Source of the DNA: Aegilops tauschii subsp. strangulata
Taxonomy: Eukaryota > Streptophyta > Magnoliopsida > Poales > Poaceae
Assembly (NCBI RefSeq): GCF_002575655.3
Contig: NC_053037.3
Span: forward strand, 572,796,880 to 572,860,879
Length of the DNA stretch: 64,000 bases
Reading direction: 5' to 3'
The notes beneath the pieces are model-generated. The model ran no database searches, was not told where the DNA came from, and saw only the letters and a list, made by a program, of their open reading frames with translations. The translations under genes and the position numbers were made by a program. This document shows, piece by piece, positions 56,787-64,000 of the stretch. Position 1 is the stretch's first letter. The number at the start of each line of letters is the position of its first letter.

Positions 56787-57583
56787 GGTATCTCCATAGT
56801 AGTTACCGTAGTTCAACACATGCACTAGTGGCACGTATTGACCATAATGTGGAGGAGTTTTACAATAGATATTGTAATTTTCAAGATCAGTACAAAATCC
56901 GACCAGATGAGTTTTCTCCTTATAAGTTAACTCAGAGCCATCGGTGTAGTAGGTTCTGTCTACCATGTTCCGCACATTGTTTGAACAATGAAAATAAGCT
57001 GTCAACTATTTTGAGATGAACAATATAAATTAGCTAATAACTATTTTTGAGAAACTCACATAGCGGTAGAATTGGAGGCGTATCAACAAGGACCCAAATG
57101 TCCATATTGTCTTGCTCGATGTCGGGATCACCAAGATCCATGGTGACAAGCATACCCTTATCAAAACCATACATCTTGCAAAATGCTTCCCAATTTTTGC
57201 AACCAAAATGGGTTACGCTCTCAGAATTATACAGATTTACTTCAAAATCTATATCATGATGGGTCCTTAGGTGAATTTTCTTTGTTTCCATACTTTCATG
57301 GTCTTCAAAACCCATCCTCTCCAAGACGTAGCGTCTTGCATGGCATGGGATAAGCTAGTCGAATTGTAAAAGATGAAAAGTACACGTTGAAATAGTTGAA
57401 GTCGTGCTTAATTACGAAAAAATAACACTTGCCGTCGTTGCGTATCGTTTCAACATCGAAGGTCTCCTCCAGCTTAATATTGAAGCGCCGATCTTCGTCC
57501 AGGTGAGGCCTGTCGCACAGACGTCGGTCGTCGTGGCACCAGTCGCACTCCCACGAGAGACTTTTGTTGTCCGAGTACGACAT
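56787..57583 (-). pseudogene. CACTA accessory protein, possibly B3-like (reverse strand, frameshifted)
   Basis: Exon A runs from ATG 57583 down to about 57052: ECDWCHDDRRLC and RLEETFDV-type text, CYFFVIKHDFNYFNVYFS, PMPCKTLRLGEDG, then FGCKNWEAFCKMYGFDKGML, DIWVLVDTPPILPL. One extra base in TTTT near 57310 breaks the frame. A GTGAGT donor after CCGCTAT and an acceptor TTGACAG (exon from about 56994) join to YFHCSNNVRNMVDRTYYTDG, ending at a GTAAG donor at 56787. I have seen similar proteins in Triticeae CACTA elements, and the W...F pattern recalls a B3 DNA-binding fold. Function is not established. The gene is on the opposite strand to the element's left end. Confidence 0.55.
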
Positions 57584-57714
57584 TTCCTATGTTCATAATT
57601 CAAATATTAAACGTCTACAATTAAATATATGTACTAAAAAACCTAAGTTAGATCATTATTATTCATCACGGGTTGACTATCGGTTTGTCGAGTCTTTTCT
57701 TGAAAACTCTCAGC

Positions 57715-58035
57715 TCACGTGGTGTATACATTCGATCGTTGGTGATGGTCGCTCCTCCATTTGTCCCCGAGTGCATTACACCAAAATGTCTAGCACACGG
57801 GAACAAAGGAGAAGCAACCGCCACGACAATAGTCGGGATTCTTCGTCCTCTCATATATATATGGTGGAACTCTCCCTCACTGATTCCTCTCAGACATTTC
57901 CGACCGTCGGTGATTATAGCTCCTTCCTTCCGTTCCCGAGTGCATTACACCAAATTGTCTAGCACACGGGAACGAAGGAGAAGCTACCCCCACGACAACA
58001 GTCGGGATTCTTCATCCTCTCATATATGGTGGAGA
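57715..58035. repeat. Two tandem copies of a ~185-bp block
   Basis: CCCGAGTGCATTACACCAAA, then TGTCTAGCACACGGGAACAA/GA, ACAATAGTCGGGATTCTTC/ACAACAGTCGGGATTCTTC and TCCTCTCATATAT occur at 57763-57860 and 57941-58035. Each is preceded by a CGTCGGTGAT- or CGTTGGTGATGG-type stretch. It lies upstream of the reverse-strand gene. Confidence 0.8.
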
Positions 58036-58524
58036 CTCAATAGACTTAAAGTCAACCCAAAATATCGTTTAATTATCTTTCTAAAACCGGCATGTGGCTG
58101 GTCTCACCTCGAGGTCGGAGGGGGTCGGTGACGGGGACGATGACGAGGAAGATGGAGGGGGGCTCCTAGATTTCTGCGAAAACAAAAACCCTATAAGCTA
58201 TCAACTAATCAAATGCATACGCCTTGCATAGGGCTCTCCAATTTTAGCATTAAAAGTAGGAGTAGTTTTCCAATTTGAGCATTCAATAAGCAAAATCAAA
58301 TCACAAAATAAAGTAGTATTCAAATTAGGATGCATTCAATTATAAGCAAAACTACATCATCTCCATGCGTCCGTACATCGTCGAATATTATCACTAATAC
58401 ACCTCGAATACTATCATACATATCGCCAGTACAGCTAGAATCGTACCGCCCGACGGGTATCGGCGCGGGCGGTGGACACCCAAAGGGAAGGAACCATCAC
58501 AGGATCATAGCTCCAGTGAGATCC
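58036..58524. other. Residual CACTA sequence before the gypsy LTR
   Basis: No gene is recognised. GGAGGGGGTCGGTGACGGGG and GGCGCGGGCGGTGGACACC are GC-rich patches in otherwise AT-rich sequence. Confidence 0.35.
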
Positions 58525-59218
58525 TGTCACGACCGGTTTTTCAATAAAATATTTATTGAGAGACCAATCCCTTTTACGGACCAGTAAAGAAGAATTCCTT
58601 CTCACTGGTAGACAATATCTTGGTCACAGAAGAAAAATACCAGGAGTACTGAATATAATACAAGGTTGAGCGGAGACTGCTCAACAGTTTATTACATGCA
58701 CGCCGATAAAACATAACGGCGGATAGGGTGGCATAACTACTAACTCACGATAACAACGGTGGTGGAAATATCACAGCGGAGCGGGTGATATGACTCCTGA
58801 AGACTACAGCCCTTCGAGCGTCGGAGTGAAGCTCTAGGAGATTTATTACGGGTGGCGGAACCGTATATTATACAAGTGACCAATATCCAAGATCGCACGG
58901 GGCTGACTGAGACTCCTCTAGGCGTCGGACTCACTATCAAATTCTTCATCCATGAGATCGCCTTCGTCAACATCTGGCCAAATCAACAAGCCAGGTGAGT
59001 ACTATGAAAGTACTCGCAAGACAGTTCGGACATAAGATATAACAAATGTAAACATGATGTATATGCACAGGTTAACAAGTGCACTCAGACATAGAGATGA
59101 AACTGCACAGGAAATAAAAGAGAAGTCGGGCGGTAGTCCTCCCGAAAATCCCAAAACAATATACTGGGTGCCAAACGAGGGTCTGAATGACTCCTCGAGA
59201 GGAAAATGCAAGAATAAT

Positions 59219-59530
59219 AATAATGTTGCAGTCGGGCGTCGAGGCAACACCACATAAAGGGCTTATAATGGAAAAATAAATGACAGTGCGTGCCACAGTC
59301 GGACGTCTGAAGCGACATCACATAAAGGGCTTATAATGGAAAAATAAATGACAAACATGCCACAGTCGGACGTCTGAGCGACATCACATAAGGGGCTTAT
59401 ATTGAAAGTAAAAGACATCATGCCACAGTCGGACGTCTGAGCGACATCACATAAAGGGCTTATATTGAAGTAAAAGACAAACATGCCACAGTCGGACGTC
59501 TGAGCGACATCACATAAGGGGCTTATATTC
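59219..59530. repeat. ~70-bp minisatellite in the gypsy LTR
   Basis: Four to five units contain GCCACAGTCGGACGTCTGAG, CGACATCACATAAAGGGCTT and ATATTGAAAGTAAAAGAC (or AATGGAAAAATAAATGAC). A related, diverged unit precedes at about 59225. Unit length varies between about 66 and 78 bp. Confidence 0.9.
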
Positions 59531-60968
59531 ATAACTTAGTAGCTCATGAATTTTAAATCATATCCAGAGAATAATCAGGCATGAGATAAACAACAGGGTT
59601 AGTCCATCCACAAGAATAATGTTCAGCCAAGTTTACTACTCATGCTCGCTTACCGGAAGGAAAAAAAATATACCATGAGGTTAGGACAGAGACATGGATA
59701 CACTGATCACGATACTTGACCGTGGATACGGTGACTCGGAAGGATTTGACTCTGCAGAGTTTGTACTTTAACCACAGCCAACGGATTTCAGTAGTCACGG
59801 GGACTAGTTCCGTTTACGGTGTTTTCGAAGAAACACGTCTAACCAGTACACACCCATTCAATATTCCGAAGCCAGGAATCACCCTCGGCAACGTTCAAGA
59901 AAAACCTTGAGACGGGGAGGCTACAACCTCGCGGAGCATGGGATCAAATTTCTATACGCGCGCTCTAAGGGGTGCCCCCCTCTCGGTCCCAACCGGAAAC
60001 ACCCATGCCCCCTGACCGGATGACTGCCTTTAATCTAGGGCCATGGAACCCTCATCCTGGCCCCTCTGTTTGGTGTGTACACGGAAAGAGGTTACCAACT
60101 TACTAAACCGCATTCTGGCAGAAAACATGTGGTAGCACGGAAGGGGGAAGAACGATAACGTGACTCCGTCCACGTTAACGTCGGAATTTAAACGGAAGAC
60201 ATAAGGCTGGCATGCTACAACAGTACCACCTCACTGCCCTTCATGTCACCACATGACTAGGCCATCTCTCATCAGAGATCTCAGTAACTTTGGAACACAC
60301 GGGTAGTTGCCTCACATGCAACGAGATACTCACCGATGCTCATATGCGATGCACAACCTTTCACGCAAACATGCAAAACACCTACCATATCAAAGGTTCA
60401 AACATGCTTCCCTGGTTCGGAGAAGTCGGAGTCTAGATCGGCGAAGTTCGCGGCTCCGTCACCTCTCCCGGAATCTATGGTAGAGTGAAAATGCATACTA
60501 ACGTGAAAACCAACGCGTGAATAAAAGTTGTTCCAAAATTTTTTCAAATAAATCCCATAAAAAACTAGACAAAATTATAAGACTGTCAGAAAAAGAATCA
60601 CTAAAAAATCACTTTTTATTAAAAAGTTATAAGAGTTTCTGTCCAGGGACTCATGTGTAATGAAACAGAAAAGTTCCAGGGGCTTAACTGAGAAAACAGA
60701 AATCGGTTCGAATAGAAATGCGCCAGCCCACAGAGAAAGCGTACTCTGCCCGAATTGAAGCGCGGGTCAGAAGGAGGGTTGCACTAGAGAGTTACTGGCA
60801 AGAGATGGGAGGCAGAGGTGCACGCACGGGAGCGAATCGAGCTGGATCCCGTGGCGGGTCGCGGCGGCCGGAGTTGAGGAAGGAGACTCCCTCGGGGCTC
60901 TTCCAGTGGCTGGACGGGGTCTTGGTGGAGTGCAGAGGTGGTGTGGGTACTAGCTGGACCTCGGGGCC

Positions 60969-60978
60969 TCTATTTATA
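60969..60978 (-). promoter_or_regulatory. TATA box of the gypsy LTR
   Basis: The reverse strand reads CCGCCTATAAATAGAGGCCC, a strong plant TATA box. It would place transcription start near 60940, leaving about 1.3 kb of U3 and about 2.4 kb of R plus U5. The direction matches the pol reading frame. Confidence 0.6.
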
Positions 60979-62276
60979 GGCGGCTCGAGCGGGTGGCCGT
61001 GAACGGAGAATCTCCGGCGAGCGATTACGGCGAGGCAGTGGCTTGGCAGAGGGTTTTGGTGGCCAGGCAGCACCAGCGAGAGTTACTGGTCCCGTTCCAA
61101 TGCTAAACTCGGTCAGACATGGCGTAATGGCGTCGGTCTTCGTCGGGGTCACCGTACTGGCACGGCGGCGGCAGAGGGCGCGCTCCGCGCCTAGCGGTTC
61201 ACGACGAGGGTGGCAGCGCGCACGGGGGAGTGGAAGACCACGCGGCGGCCTCCGGTGGTTTGAGCGGTGCTGGCCAGCGCCGTCTATGCTGTGCTTCTCC
61301 CTGGCGGCCGCAAAGCCGCCGCTGGCATCGGTCACGGGGCGGCGCACCTCCTCCTGCTCGCCGCCGACGCCAAGCATCCAGGCGCTCGTGCGATGCAGAG
61401 GACAAGGGGGAGGGGACAGGGAACACGGCGACGCCGAGGCACTGGCGAGATCGACTACGGACACTGAAGAAACGACAGCAACACTGAACTGTTCTCTGAA
61501 TTTGACTGAACCTGATTTTGACAATGCTCGGCAGGTGTTCGACAGAATGATTTGGCAAGGAGAAAAAAAATTCTGGAGCTGGGACTTGGTGAGGTGACCT
61601 CTCAATGCACCCAGAGGCTGCCTGATTTTTCTCAGAATTTTTGGAGAAGGATTTGAATGAATTTCATCAAATTTGGTAAATCTGGTTCAAACTAGCAGCA
61701 AATATAGTTTGAAAAATTTGAACTGGAGACCAGTGGATCTTCATGGATCTTGGTTGAGGGTTCAAAGGACTAGCATGGGAAAAAGGTTTGGGGGAAAAAA
61801 TCACAGCAGAAAGAGTAGTTCCTTTGTAAACCTCCAAGGATCAAGATATGAGGCAGAAATTGTTTTTGATAAGAAATAAATGGAAATAATTATATGGAGA
61901 GGTTCAACTTGCTGGATTTGAAGCATATCATGATCCAAAGATGAGGAAAGGCTTATGGGAGGGGATTTACCCTTGGGTCATGGCAAGAGAAATTTTTGAA
62001 AGTGGAAAAGGATCACTCCAAAAGCTATAGGGCCTTTTAAAGAAAATCTTCAAAGGACATTTTTCCTAGAGAAAAACATTTTGGTTTGAGTCCAAATAAA
62101 AGAGGAAAACCTCCAAGACCAAAATCAAGTTTCGAGTGGATCCAAAAATGAAGCACTAGTCATAAAAGAAAATATTGTTGAGAGGGAGAGTTCTTTGAGA
62201 AGAAAAGTTTAAATCACCTCCCTCGAAACAAGGAAAAGTTTTGAAAAAGCCAAATAAAATTTTGGGTGTCACAACA

Positions 62277-62290
62277 CCTACCCCCTTAGG
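62277..62290 (-). other. Polypurine tract of the gypsy element
   Basis: The reverse strand reads CCTAAGGGGGTAGG, directly before the LTR start and overlapping the pol stop codon (TAA at 62286-62288). This is the expected position of the plus-strand primer. Confidence 0.7.
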
Positions 62291-64000
62291 AAAAATCTCG
62301 TCCTCGAGATTTCAGCTGATCCTCAAATAGGTATGGATACTCTGCCTGGAGAAAATCTTCCCTTTCCCATGTAGCTTCATCCTCAGTGTGGTTGCTCCAC
62401 TGAACTTTGAAAATTTTTGTTCTTTTCTGACGGGTCCTCCTTTCAGACTCTTCCAAAATCTTTACTGGCCTCTCTCTGTAGGTGAGGTCTGGTTGTATAT
62501 CAATGCTTTCATGAGCTACATGCTTCTCCGGGTTACTTACACATTTTCTCAATTGTGAGACATGGAACACGTCATGGACGTCCGATAGTTCCTTGGGCAG
62601 ATCTAGCTGGTAAGCTACTATACCTCGTCGTGCAATTATACTGAAGGGTCCAATAAATCTCGGGGCTAGCTTCCCTTTAATTTTGAACCGTTACAGGCCC
62701 CTCACAGGGGACACTCGTAGGTATACGGAATCACCGGGTTCAAAGCTGACCTCGCGATGTTTTTGATCGTAGTAGCTCTTTTGTCGGCTTTGCGCTGTCT
62801 TGAGTCTGTCCCTGATCTGCTTAACTTTCTCCTCGACCTCTTTAAGCATGTCTGGGCCGAAGATATGGCTGTCACCTGTTTCTGACCAATTCAGTGGGGT
62901 ACGACACCTCCGTCCGTACAATGCTTCAAAAGGTGCCATCTGTAAGCTGGCTTGGTAACTATTGTTGTAAGCAAACTCGGCATACGGCAAACTCTCTTCC
63001 CAACTGGATCCATAGGTGAGCACACAGGCTCTCAGCATATCCTCTAGGATTTGGTTCACTCGTTCCGTTTGTCCATCAGTTTGAGGGTGGTACGCTGTAC
63101 TGAAAGCTAGTTGTGTGCCTAGAGCTTGTTGTAAGTGATCCCAGAATTTAGAGACAAATTGAGTGCCTCGGTCGGATATTATGGTCTTTGGGACCCCATG
63201 CAAACAAACTATACGGGAGAGATAAAGCTTGGCTAGCCTTTGAGTGGAGTAGGTTGTCTTCACGGGAATGAAATGGGCTACCTTGGTTAGCCTATCTGTG
63301 ATGACCCAAATGGCATCATTTCCGTGTTGCGATCGAGGTAGTCCGACAATAAAGTCCATCCCAATCTCATCCCACTTCCATTCAGGTATCCTGTTTGGCT
63401 AGAGTAGCTCTGCTGGCTTTTGATGTTCGGCCTTGATGCGCTGACATGAATCGCAACAAGCAATAAATGCGGCTATATCTCTTTTCATACCGTGCCACCA
63501 AAATCTTTCCTGAAGGTCTTTGTACATTTTGGTCCCTCCAGGGTGGATCAAGTATGGAGCGGTGTGGCTTTCGGTTAGGATTTGTTGCTTGAGTTCCTCA
63601 ATGTTAGGTACGCAAAGTCTGTCTCCGTACCATAATATTCCTTCATTGTCTGTGACGAACTCTGCAGCCTTGCCAAGGTCCATTTTCCTCTTTATGCCCT
63701 CGATGCTGGGATGTCCCTGTTGAGCCTTCTTAATTTGTTCCATAAGGGTGGGATGTATCTCCAGATTTGATATGGTGCCCTCAGAGGCTAACACCATGTT
63801 GAGTCTAGTGAACTCTTGCTGAAACTCAGGCCTCAAGTTTTGTGTACTGTCGCCATCCGGGCTAGGGTTCCGACTAAGGGCATCAGCCACTACATTTGCC
63901 TTCCCTGGATGGTAGTGAATGCCGACATCATAGTCCTTGACCAATTCCAACCAGCGCCGTTGGCGTAAATTTAGTTCTGGCTGTGTGAAAATATATTTAA
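62286..64000 (-). pseudogene. Ty3/gypsy pol 3' part: RNase H end, integrase, chromodomain (two nonsense codons; runs off the window)
   Basis: One reading frame on the reverse strand from 64000 down to 62286. The order is the end of RNase H ([25 protein letters not shown]), the integrase HHCC zinc finger ([15 protein letters not shown]), and the integrase core with D in VITDRLTK, D in ISDRGTQF and E in DGQTERVNQ. A linker follows, then a chromodomain near the C-terminus (VKILEESERRTRQ, FKVQWSNHTEDEATWERE). In-frame stops are TAG at 63399-63401, just before the integrase core, and TAA at 62691-62693, after VSPVRGL. Both look like single-base changes. The element is defective but not old. Gag, protease and reverse transcriptase would lie beyond 64000. 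Confidence 0.92.

Larger units (their letters stand above)
55697..58524 (+). mobile_element. Left part of a further CACTA element (interrupted by the gypsy LTR)
   Basis: Starts CACTAGTAGAAAAAGGG, followed by inverted TGTCCCGGTT / AACCGGGAC words to about 55915. Then come a T/G-rich spacer, a long hairpin, an accessory gene on the reverse strand and two tandem blocks. At 58525 the sequence changes to a gypsy LTR, so the rest of this element, if it survives, is beyond the window. Confidence 0.8.
58525..62276 (-). mobile_element. 3' LTR of a Ty3/gypsy chromovirus-type element (about 3.75 kb, reverse orientation)
   Basis: In reverse reading the LTR starts TGTTGTGACACCC next to the polypurine tract and ends AACCGGTCGTGACA at 58525, giving TG...CA ends. 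Such a long LTR together with a chromodomain fits the Tekay/Del group; that lineage call is an inference. Its TATA box is at about 60969. Open frames on both strands between 60718 and 61605 are GC-rich LTR sequence without protein likeness. The flank GATCC before 58525 may be the target duplication, but its partner is outside the window. Confidence 0.8.

Noticed and set aside
60718..61605. Frames of 184 and 211 codons on opposite strands in the gypsy LTR
   Set aside because: GC-rich LTR sequence, no protein motif, and both strands are open at once.

Overview
This is a nuclear stretch of a large, repeat-rich grass genome. The repeat content fits a Triticeae cereal (wheat, Aegilops or barley type): CACTA elements with long subterminal repeats, a chromodomain Ty3/gypsy element with an LTR of about 3.75 kb, a Ty1/copia 5' end and several MITE-like elements. 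I found no intact host gene and saw no rRNA, tRNA or CRISPR locus. Every recognisable coding region is a transposon gene or a broken or partial gene, apart from one short open fragment of unknown origin.

Left half (1-33.3 kb). An array of ~505-bp repeats (1-1448) leads into a broken AP2/ERF gene (2062-2831) and two MITE-like elements. Three tandem units of ~5.85 kb follow (3429-9164, 9165-15017, from 15018). Each ends in the same CACTA left end. In unit 3 the CACTA runs on, then turns into a different, transposase-bearing CACTA: low-complexity DNA at 22.2-23.6 kb, a TNP2-like gene at 24420-27971, an eight-exon second transposase gene at 28091-30551, and a right terminus at 32200. A coiled-coil coding fragment (32221-32820) abuts that terminus.

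Right half (33.3-49.2 kb). The same locus appears again: the 505-bp array, the AP2/ERF gene with different lesions, the two MITEs, one 5.85-kb unit (unit 4), and the CACTA. Here the CACTA is complete, 43575-47644, with a 3-bp AGT target duplication. The window therefore holds a segmental duplication of the locus, with an extra local tandem amplification in the left copy. Unit 2 is a hybrid: its 5' half matches unit 3 and its 3' half matches unit 1, as expected from unequal crossing-over.

Right end (49.2-64 kb). This is nested transposons: a Ty1/copia 5' LTR plus gag fragment; a reverse-oriented, truncated CACTA with a broken TNP2 gene that is split by a 1.3-kb non-autonomous CACTA; the left end of another CACTA with a long hairpin and a reverse-strand accessory gene; and the 3' part of a reverse-oriented Ty3/gypsy element that leaves the window at 64000. 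A short 5' fragment of a probable LRK10-like receptor kinase gene, with TATA box and signal peptide, lies at 48.6-48.8 kb.

No functional multi-gene system is visible. The most informative content is the recombination history written into the duplicated units.
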